64,000 bases of DNA from Streptomyces hyderabadensis (GTDB lineage: Bacteria > Actinomycetota > Actinomycetes > Streptomycetales > Streptomycetaceae), in assembly GCF_020404845.1 (NCBI RefSeq), contig NZ_JAIOJZ010000003.1, positions 1 through 64,000 of the forward strand, given 5' to 3'. Shown here piece after piece: positions 56,235 through 64,000 of the stretch. The position numbers and the translations under genes were made by a program. The notes under the pieces are model-generated. The model searched no databases. It had not been told where the DNA came from and was given only the letters and a program-made list of their open reading frames with translations. Each line of letters begins with the position of its first letter. Within the stretch, counting starts at the first letter, position 1.

Positions 56235-57827
56235 TCAGTCGTCGCCGAGCTTCGAGCCCAGGGTGACCTCGGTCGTGTGCTGCTTGCCGCCGCGCTCGTA
56301 GGTGACGGTGACCTCGTCGCCGGGCTTGTGCGTCCAGATCTCGCCGATCAGGGTCGGGCCGCTGTCGATCACCCGGTCGTCGAGCTTGGTGATGACGTCG
56401 CCGGGCTTGAGGCCCGCGTCGTCGGCGGGGCCGCCCTGCTCGACCGGGTCGGAGCCGCCGACGCCCTGCTCGGTGAGCTTGGCGCCGTTCGTCGTCTCCT
56501 CCAGCGAGACGGAGGCACCGATCTTCGCGTACACCGGCTTGCCGGTCTTGATCAGCTGCTGGGCGACGAACTTCGCCTGGTTGACCGGGATCGCGAAGCC
56601 CAGGCCGATGGAGCCGGCCTGGCCGGTGCCGAAGCCGCCGTTGCTGGTCGACTGGATCGCGGAGTTGATGCCGATGACGTTGCCCTGGGCGTCCAGCAGC
56701 GGGCCGCCGGAGTTGCCCGGGTTGATCGACGCGTCGGTCTGCAGGGCGCTCATGTAGGACGCCTTGCTGTCGGCGCTGCCGTCGCTGGAGGCCACGGGGC
56801 GGTTCTTGGCGCTGATGATGCCCGTGGTCACGGTGTTGGACAGGCCGAAGGGGGCGCCGATGGCGATCGTCGAGTCGCCCACGGCGACCTTGTCGGAGTC
56901 GCCGAGGGGGAGCGGGTTCAGGTCCGAGGGCGCGTTCTCGAGCTTGATGACCGCGACGTCGTAGCCCTGGGCGTGGCCGACCACCTCGGCGTCGTACTTC
57001 TTGCCGTCGGGGAAGGTCGCGCTGAGCTTGCCGCCGTCGACCGCCTCCGCCACCACGTGGTTGTTGGTGACGATGTGGCCTTCCTTGTCGAAGACGAAGC
57101 CGGTGCCGGTGCCGCCCTCGCCGTTGCTCCCCTCGGCCTGGATGGTGACCGTGCTGGGCAGCGCCTTGGCGGCGACTCCGGCGACGGTGCCCGCGTCCCG
57201 CTTGACGGAGCCGCCGGTGTCGGAGGCGGAGACCGTGGTGGAACCGCCCTCGTCGTTGTTCTTGGCCAGGGTGTAGCCGAGACCGCCGCCCAGACCGCCC
57301 GCGACCAGCGCGGCGATCAGGACGCCGGCGACCAGCCCGCCCCGTCCGCGGCCCGGCTTCGGCGCGGGCTGCTGGTAGTACGAGGCGCCCCAGCCGCCCG
57401 CTCCGCCGCCTGCCCCGCCACCGGGGCCCTCACCGAAACCGCCGCCGGAGCCGCCGCCGAAACCACCGCCCAAGTCATTGCCGAAGCCGTTGTGGCCGCT
57501 TCCGCCGTACGTCGGGGTCTGGGCGGCCGTCGGGTCCTGGCCCGCCGGCGGAGTCTGGGCGGCTGGGGTGCCCGGCGGCTGGGGCGGGGGCCAGGAGGCG
57601 TCGGGGGCCGTGGAGCCCCGCGGGGTGTCGGCGCCCTCGGGAGCCGGGTGGTCCTGCGGCGCGGCCGGGGGCTGGGCGGGGGGAGCCGCCGGGGCCTCGG
57701 GGGCGGCGGGTGCCTGGTCGTCGGCGGGCGGCGCGGGGGGCTGGGCGGAGGCAGCGGGAGCATCCACCGGCACGGGAGGTGCGGACGGGGCCGGGGGTAC
57801 CGCGGTGCCCTCGTTCTCGGTGCTCAC
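56235..57827 (-). CDS. HtrA/DegP-like serine protease with PDZ domain
   Basis: A 530-residue membrane-anchored protease. Residues 1-150 are a Pro/Ala- then Gly-rich cytoplasmic tail, and one transmembrane helix spans about 164-186. The trypsin-like domain has the full triad: His257 (TNNHVV), Asp290 (YDVAVIKL) and Ser373 (PGNSGGPL). A PDZ domain covers about residues 430-515. It should act in quality control of extracytoplasmic proteins. GTG 57827 has GAGGAGAGAA upstream. Confidence 0.93.
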   Translation of the reverse strand: MSTENEGTAVPPAPSAPPVPVDAPAASAQPPAPPADDQAPAAPEAPAAPPAQPPAAPQDHPAPEGADTPRGSTAPDASWPPPQPPGTPAAQTPPAGQDPTAAQTPTYGGSGHNGFGNDLGGGFGGGSGGGFGEGPGGGAGGGAGGWGASYYQQPAPKPGRGRGGLVAGVLIAALVAGGLGGGLGYTLAKNNDEGGSTTVSASDTGGSVKRDAGTVAGVAAKALPSTVTIQAEGSNGEGGTGTGFVFDKEGHIVTNNHVVAEAVDGGKLSATFPDGKKYDAEVVGHAQGYDVAVIKLENAPSDLNPLPLGDSDKVAVGDSTIAIGAPFGLSNTVTTGIISAKNRPVASSDGSADSKASYMSALQTDASINPGNSGGPLLDAQGNVIGINSAIQSTSNGGFGTGQAGSIGLGFAIPVNQAKFVAQQLIKTGKPVYAKIGASVSLEETTNGAKLTEQGVGGSDPVEQGGPADDAGLKPGDVITKLDDRVIDSGPTLIGEIWTHKPGDEVTVTYERGGKQHTTEVTLGSKLGDD

Positions 57828-58089
57828 AGCTTCTCTCCTCGTTCCACGGCTGTTTGTCGCTCACCCTGGTCGCGCTCAGCGACGCTCACGCGCTGCTCCA
57901 CGGTCCGGCGCGATGCGGATGTGCTGGTGATTTTGTATGCCATCAGCTTTTCCCACGGGCCGTCAGAGCACCATAAGCGGTTGCTGTGGGTCCCCGACCG
58001 TCCTTTATATGGGTTATGCAAGACTAAACGGACGCGTTGCCGTTTCCGCCGATGGCACGTCTACCCGTCCGCGGTGGCACCATGACGCG

Positions 58090-58917
58090 GTGACCCACGC
58101 ACGACAGCACCGGATTCAGGTCGTCGCCCACCGTGGCGCCTCCGAGGAGGCCCCCGAGCACACCCTGGCCGCGTACCGGAAGGCGATCGAGGACGGGGCG
58201 GACGCCCTGGAGTGCGACGTCCGCCTCACCGCGGACGGCCACCTCGTCTGCGTCCACGACTGGCGCGTCAACCGTACGTCCAACGGCCGCGGTGCGGTGT
58301 CCGCGCTGGAGCTGGCCGATCTCGCCGCACTGGACTTCGGCGCCCGGCGCACCCGGGAGTTCTGGCGCACGCGCGACGAGCAGCCCGACTGGGAGCACCG
58401 GCCCGAGGACCGGGAGGAGACCTCCGTCCTGACCCTGGAGCGACTGCTGCAACTGGTCGCCGACGCGGGGCGGCGGGTGGAGCTGGCGATCGAGACCAAG
58501 CACCCCACGCGCTGGGCGGGACAGGTGGAGGAGCGGCTGCTGCTGCTCCTGAAGCGGTTCGGACTCGACGCCCCGGCCTCGGCGGAGGAGTCCCCGGTAC
58601 GGGTGATGAGCTTCTCGGCCCGGTCGCTGCACCGGGTGCGGGCCGCGTCGCCGACGCTGCCGACGGTCTATCTGATGCAGTTCGTCTCACCCCGGCTGCG
58701 CGACGGGCGGCTGCCCGCGGGTGTCCGAATCGCGGGCCCCTCGATCCGGATCGTGCGCAATCACCCCGCGTACATCGAGCGCCTGAAGCGGGCCGGTCAC
58801 CAGGTGCACGTGTGGACGGTGAACGAGACCGCCGACGTGGATCTCTGCTCCGACCTGGGCGTGGACGCCATCATCACCAACCGGCCGCGCGCCGTCCTGG
58901 ACCACCTGGGCCGCTGA
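58090..58917 (+). CDS. Glycerophosphodiester phosphodiesterase
   Basis: A 275-residue TIM-barrel enzyme hydrolysing glycerophosphodiesters to glycerol-3-phosphate and an alcohol. The catalytic HRGASEEAPEHT motif (His13, Arg14) is followed by the metal ligands in ECDVRL and the second His in CVHDWRVNRTS. It has no signal peptide. GTG 58090 is chosen because the family starts just there; the ribosome site is poor. It is divergent from the HtrA gene with an AT-rich 260-base spacer (TTTATAT at 58001-58007). Confidence 0.88.
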   Translation: MTHARQHRIQVVAHRGASEEAPEHTLAAYRKAIEDGADALECDVRLTADGHLVCVHDWRVNRTSNGRGAVSALELADLAALDFGARRTREFWRTRDEQPDWEHRPEDREETSVLTLERLLQLVADAGRRVELAIETKHPTRWAGQVEERLLLLLKRFGLDAPASAEESPVRVMSFSARSLHRVRAASPTLPTVYLMQFVSPRLRDGRLPAGVRIAGPSIRIVRNHPAYIERLKRAGHQVHVWTVNETADVDLCSDLGVDAIITNRPRAVLDHLGR

Positions 58918-59131
58918 TTCGTCCGTACCTCTTGACCCGGCGGTCCGGCTGCCCCATTCTCCGGTCTCGGCCACACCGACCAAATCCAGCCATGCGATTA
59001 CGGGGAGTGCACCGGCGCGTTCGGTACGTGTTCGACCGTGTCGAATGCGTCACCGTGCGGGGATCGGCCGGTTTCCGGCTCAGGGCGATGGGGCATCCAC
59101 ACCGTGGCGTGGGGCGAAGGAGGTCTCGGGG

Positions 59132-59683
59132 GTGGCGTTGGTGGTGGCACAGGAGGTGCCCACGTCGTCGAGCATGGCCGTGCCCCATGGCCCTGCGGGC
59201 GTGGGGGAAGCGAGACACCGCATGCGTGATCAGTTGCGCAGGGGCGGAGTGGCGGAATCGGTCATCGACGACGCTGTACTGGTCCTTTCCGAATTGCTGA
59301 GCAATGCGTGCAAGCACGGCCGCCCCTTGGGCGACGCGCTGGCCGGGGACGGCGACGTCCGCGCCGCGTGGCAGGTGGACGCGAGCGGCCGGCTCCTCGT
59401 GGAGGTGACGGACGGCGGCGGCCCGACCCGCCCGGCTCCGGCGACCCCCTCGGTCACGGCACACGGCGGCCGCGGGCTGAACATCATCACGGCGCTCGCC
59501 GACGACTGGGGCGTACGGGACGACGCCCATGGTGAGGTCACCGTCTGGGTCGTCGTCCACGACGACGTGCACGATCCGGACGCCGCGCACCGGCGCGACG
59601 ACTTCGCCGCCCGGATCTCGGCACCGGCGGTGTCGGAGATCCCCGGCCTGGACTTCGCGGACGCCCTCGAGGACCTGGGCTGA
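59132..59683 (+). CDS. SpoIIAB/RsbW-like ATP-binding (anti-sigma-type) protein
   Basis: A 183-residue GHKL ATPase. The N-box is LSELLSNACKHG, the G1 box DGGGPTRP, and the G2 box HGGRGLNIITAL. Such stand-alone ATPases in Streptomyces act as serine kinases on STAS antagonists and bind sigma factors. SigF, SigN and a STAS protein are encoded at the other end of the window, but a direct link is not shown. GTG 59132 has AAGGAGGT upstream. Confidence 0.82.
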   Translation: MALVVAQEVPTSSSMAVPHGPAGVGEARHRMRDQLRRGGVAESVIDDAVLVLSELLSNACKHGRPLGDALAGDGDVRAAWQVDASGRLLVEVTDGGGPTRPAPATPSVTAHGGRGLNIITALADDWGVRDDAHGEVTVWVVVHDDVHDPDAAHRRDDFAARISAPAVSEIPGLDFADALEDLG

Positions 59684-59942
59684 CGCTGGTTCGGCGTCCG
59701 GGCGCCGAAGCCGACCCCGTACGGCCGGCACGGATCAGCAGAGGTCGGCATACGGCGACCAGGGCCGACCCCCGTACGACCGCAACCCCGCGGTGCCCCT
59801 GTGCCGCCGTCACCGTTACGGGGCCGTGCGGGGTGGCGAGTTGTCCACAGGCGGCCCGTCGTCCACAGGGTCCCGACGGCCGGTGTGGGAGCGGCTAGGC
59901 TCGCGCCCGTACGAGTAGAGCCGTAACCGGGAGACACCCACG

Positions 59943-60908
59943 ATGGCCAAGAAGCGACCCCAGACGAAGGCCAAGCGGCCCCAGCTCGACGATGCCGAGG
60001 TCCCGGTCGTCGGCGCCCGCGAGCCCTGCCCCTGCGGCAGCGGCCGCCGGTACAAGGCCTGCCACGGCCGGACCGCCGCGCAGGCCACCACCGCGCTGGT
60101 GCAGCGCCCGTTCGAGGGGCTGCCCGGCGAGTGCGACTGGGTGGCGCTGCGGGAGCTGGTGCCGGCGGCCACGGTCGGGCTGACCCTGCGGGACGGCCTG
60201 CCTGAGGGCGTCCCCTCCGTCACACTGGCCACGGTGCTGCCGATGGCCTGGCCGGCCCTGCGTCGCGACGACGGCTCGGTCCTCCTCGGCCTGCAGAACG
60301 ACACGGCGTCGGGCGACATCAGCCGCGACCTCGCCGACACCCTCGCGCGGGCGCTGACCGCCGACCCGGGCACCCCGGTGCAGGGCCGCCGCGCGCCGGC
60401 CGACGGGCCCCGGCTGCAGGACCTGCTCTCGCCCGAGGGCGCCTTCGAGCCGGAGGTGCACTCGGGCTTCGAGTTCTGGGTCCCGGACCCGGAGAACGCC
60501 ACGCCGGACGTCACCGCCTCCCTGGAGCGCGCCAACGCCGCGGCCATCCCGACCGTCCGGCTGCAGGGCGTCGACGCCGCCTACTGGTGCGAGACGCCGG
60601 ACAAGAACCACCTGCGCTGGGTCATGCCGCACGAGGAGGAGCGGCTTCTGGACGCTCTCGCCCGGCTGCACGCCGCGGGCCGGTCGTCCCTCGGCGAGGG
60701 CACCCGCCTCGTCGGCTCCTTCCGCGCCCACGGGCTCACCGTGCCGGTGTGGGACCTGCCGAGCGAGATTTCCGCGCAGGACATCGAGAAGCCGGCCGCG
60801 GAGTTCGCCGAGCGGCTCGCCGAGGCCCTGGCCACGGACGCTCCGCTCACGCACGACGAGCGCCGGGCACGCGGCGGCCTCACCAACCGGCAGGTCACAC
60901 TCAGCTGA
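59943..60908 (+). CDS. SEC-C-motif protein (DUF5926)
   Basis: A 321-residue cytoplasmic protein. A basic N-terminus is followed by the SEC-C zinc motif EPCPCGSGRRYKACHGR (about residues 29-45). The rest matches my memory of DUF5926, an actinobacterial family of unknown function. The SEC-C motif resembles the zinc tail of SecA that contacts SecB and ribosomes. ATG 59943 follows GGGAGACACCCACG. Confidence 0.85.
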   Translation: MAKKRPQTKAKRPQLDDAEVPVVGAREPCPCGSGRRYKACHGRTAAQATTALVQRPFEGLPGECDWVALRELVPAATVGLTLRDGLPEGVPSVTLATVLPMAWPALRRDDGSVLLGLQNDTASGDISRDLADTLARALTADPGTPVQGRRAPADGPRLQDLLSPEGAFEPEVHSGFEFWVPDPENATPDVTASLERANAAAIPTVRLQGVDAAYWCETPDKNHLRWVMPHEEERLLDALARLHAAGRSSLGEGTRLVGSFRAHGLTVPVWDLPSEISAQDIEKPAAEFAERLAEALATDAPLTHDERRARGGLTNRQVTLS

Positions 60909-61074
60909 CGCACAGCCGTGCGAGCCGCGTCCGGCTGACCGACCGGTCAGCCGGAGCGGTGGCTCGTGGACGGGTGACTCCGGTCACAACTCCCGGTAGG
61001 GACAGGCCAGTCGGTGACCGGAAAGCAGGAGACCGAATTTGCTAACAGCCGATCTCTTGTTACCGTTCCAGTAG

Positions 61075-61112
61075 CCCGGTTGCTGGTGCATCCCCCGTCG
61101 CCAGCAACCGGG
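61075..61112 (+). terminator. Terminator hairpin followed by TCTTT
   Basis: CCCGGTTGCTGG (61075-61086) and CCAGCAACCGGG (61101-61112) with a 14-base loop and TCTTT after it. It lies 167 bases after the SEC-C gene in an AT-richer spacer, so a short noncoding transcript could also end here. Confidence 0.65.
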
Positions 61113-61153
61113 TCTTTCCATGCGCCCGCTCGCGCACGCACCGCAGCCGCCGG

Positions 61154-61942
61154 TCAACTCCCCGTACCCGAGGGGCTTTTGGCGTCACCGAGCCCGCTGC
61201 CGTTGCCCTCGCCGTCCCGGCCGCTCTCGCCGCTCCCGGCCCGCAGCAGCAGCGGCCCGTACCCGGCCCGGCGGGCGAACTCCGCGACCGCGGTGTATCC
61301 CGCCAGGCCGCCCCGGCTCGCGTCCCCGGTGTCCTGCGGCGGCGTCTCGCAGGTGCCCGGCGCGTCCTCGACACCCACCGCACAGCTCGTCCGCACGCTG
61401 CGTCCGCCGGGTCCCATGAGGCTCAGCACGGACTCGAGCGGGCCGCCGGTGGCGTTGCGGTAGTAGGTCCGCGCCCAGGTCTCCGCCCCCCGGGTCAGTA
61501 CACAGGTCTGTGCCTCGACGCCCGCGGGCGAGGTGAGTTCGGGGCCGCAGCGCGCGGCCAGTGCGGGGCCGGGCGGCAACGGTGAACGGGCAGCTGCGCC
61601 CTCGTCCGCGACGCGGTCGGCTCCCTGGGACAGGACCCCCGGCGCGAGCCCGAACCGGTCCCCCGGCTCCGCCGCAGCCCCGGCCGCGGCTGCCGACGCG
61701 GTGGCGGACGCCTTGTCGTCACCGCCCCGCGCGAGGAGCGGCACCGCCGTCGAAACCTCGGCTCTCTCGCCGTCCGCGTCACCCGGGGGCCCCGCGGACG
61801 CCACCGCGAACGGCAGTACGACCGCGCACACCACGACACCCGCGAGCCCGTACAGACGGATCCGCCGACGGTCCGGGCCGCTGCGGCGTGACCCGGTGCG
61901 GCGCGGCCCGACGGCGCGGTGCTCCCCTGCATGAAGCGGCAT
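61154..61942 (-). CDS. Membrane-anchored secreted protein, function unknown
   Basis: A 262-residue protein with an Arg-rich cytoplasmic start, one transmembrane helix (about residues 30-50, YGLAGVVVCAVVLPFAVASA) and an Ala/Gly-rich linker. A Cys-containing extracytoplasmic domain (RCGPEL, QTCVLTRG, RTSCAVG, GTCETPP) may form two disulphides. TATCGT ends six bases before ATG 61942, so it is probably leaderless; a GTG ten codons upstream is less likely. Confidence 0.72.
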   Translation of the reverse strand: MPLHAGEHRAVGPRRTGSRRSGPDRRRIRLYGLAGVVVCAVVLPFAVASAGPPGDADGERAEVSTAVPLLARGGDDKASATASAAAAGAAAEPGDRFGLAPGVLSQGADRVADEGAAARSPLPPGPALAARCGPELTSPAGVEAQTCVLTRGAETWARTYYRNATGGPLESVLSLMGPGGRSVRTSCAVGVEDAPGTCETPPQDTGDASRGGLAGYTAVAEFARRAGYGPLLLRAGSGESGRDGEGNGSGLGDAKSPSGTGS

Positions 61943-61997
61943 GCCCGGACGATAACGACCGAGGGCGGGCACGGACTCCCGCGCGCGCCGACACCCC

Positions 61998-62663
61998 CTA
62001 CAACTCGGGCGCGCTCACACCCGTACGAGTGAGGGCGTCGACCACCGCGTCCACCACGGCCTCCACGTCGGGCACCCAGGGCGAGGCGGAGCCGGGCAGC
62101 GGAGCCCGCTCCCAGCGGACGGCCCCGGCGCCGGTCTCGGACGGGGGCAGCGCGAGGTATCCGCCCTCGCCGTGGAAGCGCAGGGAGCCGGGGACGAAGT
62201 CCTTGGCGTAGAGCAGCTCGCCCAGCTGCTCCATGGAGTACGGCCTGACCAGCAGCGACCAGCGGGTGGGCGAGGCGACGACGGGGCCGAGCCGCAGCCC
62301 GGCGCGGTCGAGCGCGGCGAGGGCGTGGGCGGCCGGCAGGGCGGGCAGGGAGACGGCGCACGGGGCGCTGCCGCCGGTGGCCATGACGATCGGCGCGGTC
62401 GGCCGGTTGGTCCACCACCAGCGCACCATGCGCGCGTCGGTGGTCGCCGCGAGGAGACCGGGGTCGAAGGGGTGGGCGCCCGGCACCGTGCACTCGGGGT
62501 CGGGGCAGGAGCAGCCTGACCGGGCCCGCGGATCCGCCGTCGCGCCCGGGAGTACGGGCCACTGCCATCGTGTCGCGTAGGTCAGGGCCGCGCCGATCAG
62601 CTCAGGCTGCCCGTCGTCGTGCGGGGACAGGAGCCTGCGTCGCCTTCCGAGGATCTCGCGCAT
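61998..62663 (-). CDS. Prim-pol-like (bifunctional primase/polymerase N-terminal) protein
   Basis: A 221-residue protein resembling a prim-pol domain (AALTYATRWQWPVLPGA, then RMVRWWWTNRPTAPIVMATGG, the usual prim-pol start) with an added CSCPDPECTVPG cysteine cluster that may bind zinc. The catalytic acidic residues expected after that region are not obvious (APCAVSLPAL in place of the IDLD-type motif), so it may be catalytically dead. The size fits the short chromosomal actinobacterial form. ATG 62663 has AAAGGA upstream. Confidence 0.7.
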   Translation of the reverse strand: MREILGRRRRLLSPHDDGQPELIGAALTYATRWQWPVLPGATADPRARSGCSCPDPECTVPGAHPFDPGLLAATTDARMVRWWWTNRPTAPIVMATGGSAPCAVSLPALPAAHALAALDRAGLRLGPVVASPTRWSLLVRPYSMEQLGELLYAKDFVPGSLRFHGEGGYLALPPSETGAGAVRWERAPLPGSASPWVPDVEAVVDAVVDALTRTGVSAPEL

Positions 62664-63270
62664 GAGCGCTCGTTCCTTTCCGTTGCACGCCTGGCAACAC
62701 CGTGGTCTCTTCACACCATGTGTCGATCACTTCGCTGTGCGTTGCTGGTGGCGCATCACACCCCTGCCGGGAGACGCCCCCACGGGGCACGTCTCCGCCA
62801 AGGGCAAGGGAAACCCCTGTGGGTCGAGCACTGACTGCGTCCGTGACGGTTCCGGCCACTGCGTCTATCAAAAGCATGGCGTGGCGCGGGGGTGGCGAAG
62901 TCTGGCGTTTTGCCGTCGCGCGTATTTCTCTCCGCCTCCGCCACGGGAGGATGGGGCACGGTCGTCGGTGGATAGGACGCCCGGGTCCGTCGCCAGGTTC
63001 CCGGTGGCCCCCAACCACCCCCGGCCTTCTCCGAGTACGTACCCATCACGACCGCTGTGACGCTCCGTGAAGCACCCCCAGTCGACCGCAACAAGCCGTC
63101 CTCTGGGGCAGTTTCAAGCCAAATTCGCTTTTCCGCAAGAGGCCGAGAAGAAGGCCGCTCACACCCCACGGACACCAGGAATCCCAGCAGGACAATGCTG
63201 GACATCCCCTTACGAGTGCGTGTACATGTGGAGACACTGCTAGCGGCGCAGAATGACATGGGGGTTTGCG
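62664..63270. other. Long divergent spacer, no supported gene
   Basis: This 607-base gap separates the prim-pol gene from the GAF gene. It contains a 76-codon plus-strand frame (63057-63287) with weak third-position bias and no ribosome site, so I do not call it. The right half is AT-richer than the rest of the window and probably contains promoters or a long 5' leader for the GAF gene. Confidence 0.35.
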
Positions 63271-63315
63271 ATGCTTTTGAGCAGTAAGCGCCGGTCGGAA
63301 GGCCGGACGCCATGA
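63271..63315 (+). CDS. 14-codon upstream ORF coupled to the GAF gene
   Basis: ATG 63271 lies 6 bases after GGGGG and reads MLLSSKRRSEGRTP, then TGA at 63313-63315, overlapping the next ATG (ATGA). It may be a leader peptide that couples or modulates translation of the GAF gene. Confidence 0.4.
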   Translation: MLLSSKRRSEGRTP

Positions 63316-64000
63316 ACGCCCCGCACCCTGCGAAAGTGGCCGGAATCGATTCAACGGTCCCGTCCCCCGCACACACTGTCGCGTCCGCCGCCGCCGGCAC
63401 CCCCCAGGCGGCCGAGCCCCCAACCACGGACGCCGCGGCCGCCACGGACCCCTCGGGCACTCCTTGTGCCCCCGGGGCCCTGCTCCAGGACCGGCTGGCC
63501 GGCTGGGTCTCGGACCTCACGACCCTGCACGAACTGACCGAACGCCTGCTCCGCACGGACACCCTCGCCGACGGCCTCCAGGAAGTACTGCGCGCCGGAG
63601 CCGCCCTGGTCGGCGCCCGGCGCGGACTCGTCGTGCTGGAACCGGCCGACGGACTCGGCCCCGGCACCACCGTCGGCCTCGGTCTCGCCCGCGCCGACCT
63701 CGGCCACATCGAGACCGTGCCCCGCACCTGCCTGTCCTACGGACGGATCCTGGACGGACTGCCGGTCGGCGAGGACGGCATCGCGGAACCCGACTTGTTC
63801 GCCGAGAAGTCCCTCGACCCCCGCCACCGCGAGGTCGCCGCCCGCCTCGGCTACGCCGCCAGCTATGCGCTCCCCCTGTCCGCCGAGGGCACCGGACGCC
63901 TGGGCGCCGCCGTCTGGCTCTACGACGAACCCGCCGAACCGGGTGAACGGCAGCGCCACCTCGCCGGCCTGTACGTCCGGTACGCCGCCCAGCACCTGAC
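63312..64000 (+). CDS. GAF-domain regulator or sensor, 3' end beyond window
   Basis: The first 229 residues of a protein cut by the window edge. Residues 1-60 are Ala/Pro/Thr-rich. From about residue 70 a GAF-like domain follows (LTERLLRTDTLADGLQEVL, then VGARRGLVVLEP). It should be a cytoplasmic sensor; an output domain probably lies beyond 64000. ATG 63312 overlaps the stop of a short upstream ORF. The frame is open to the end with strong third-position G/C. Confidence 0.7.
   Translation, partial: MNAPHPAKVAGIDSTVPSPAHTVASAAAGTPQAAEPPTTDAAAATDPSGTPCAPGALLQDRLAGWVSDLTTLHELTERLLRTDTLADGLQEVLRAGAALVGARRGLVVLEPADGLGPGTTVGLGLARADLGHIETVPRTCLSYGRILDGLPVGEDGIAEPDLFAEKSLDPRHREVAARLGYAASYALPLSAEGTGRLGAAVWLYDEPAEPGERQRHLAGLYVRYAAQHL

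Noticed and set aside
63057..63287. 76-codon plus-strand ORF before the GAF gene
   Set aside because: Weak third-position G/C bias, no ribosome site and no recognisable domain; more likely a 5' leader or spacer.

Overview
The window is about 72% GC, its real genes show strong G/C bias at codon third positions, and many start at GTG or lack a leader. Together with the gene content (SigF/SigN-type sigma factors, ANTAR and STAS regulators, SSI inhibitor, DmdR-type repressor) this points to a Streptomyces chromosome arm-core region. From memory, the gene order resembles the S. coelicolor segment from about SCO4042 down to SCO3970; no database was consulted.

Layout. 0.3-5.9 kb: housekeeping block (HdeD-like membrane protein, small proteins, LytR_C protein, upp, tadA with its partner, tRNA-Ser(CGA)). 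6.0-8.5 kb: sigF and sigN, adjacent stress/sporulation sigma factors sharing a GACATGT motif upstream. 8.6-12.7 kb: MarR regulator, a DHA2 exporter fused to carboxypeptidase-regulatory-like modules, and a YceI protein. 12.7-15.3 kb: two GAF-ANTAR proteins, a STAS protein and an F420-type oxidoreductase. 15.3-18.3 kb: minisatellite-rich spacer, then a TetR gene and an MFS exporter whose promoter lies inside a perfect 17-bp-arm palindrome. 18.3-24.2 kb: an overlapping set of response regulator, sensor kinase, GT2-GtrA glycosyltransferase and GT39 glycosyltransferase. 24.2-31.7 kb: GntR, YbhB, a frameshifted dmdR2-like repressor, amidohydrolase, DUF2797, HxlR, class B PBP, DUF6010.

31.7-38.4 kb is an accessory island next to tRNA-Arg(ACG). 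It holds a WhiJ/Scr1-like XRE-DUF5753 regulator with a DUF6879 partner, divergent from an overlapping operon of three tiny proteins (two ending in Cys/His clusters), then a glycine-rich-domain-like protein and a SAM methyltransferase. The shared promoter region carries helically phased GAATGTTCTC repeats. The right end holds two tyrosine integrase remnants, each followed by a copy of a 59-bp tRNA-derived att repeat, which suggests two successive insertions.

38.4-64 kb returns to core: tRNA-Arg, tRNA-Ser(GCT), SSI-family inhibitor, a 1538-residue PAS/degenerate-kinase/receiver protein, TetR-MFS pair, acyl-CoA synthetase, SigE-family ECF sigma factor, a small secreted protein, a prim-pol protein, two lipoproteins, tRNA-Ser(TGA), a tandem RNHCP pair behind a long leader with a 13-codon ORF and attenuator-like hairpin, TetR-quinone oxidoreductase, HtrA-like protease, glycerophosphodiester phosphodiesterase, a SpoIIAB-like ATPase, a SEC-C protein, a second prim-pol protein and the start of a GAF protein.

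At about fifteen gene starts a TANNNT hexamer ends 6-8 bases before the start codon, so leaderless transcription appears common here.
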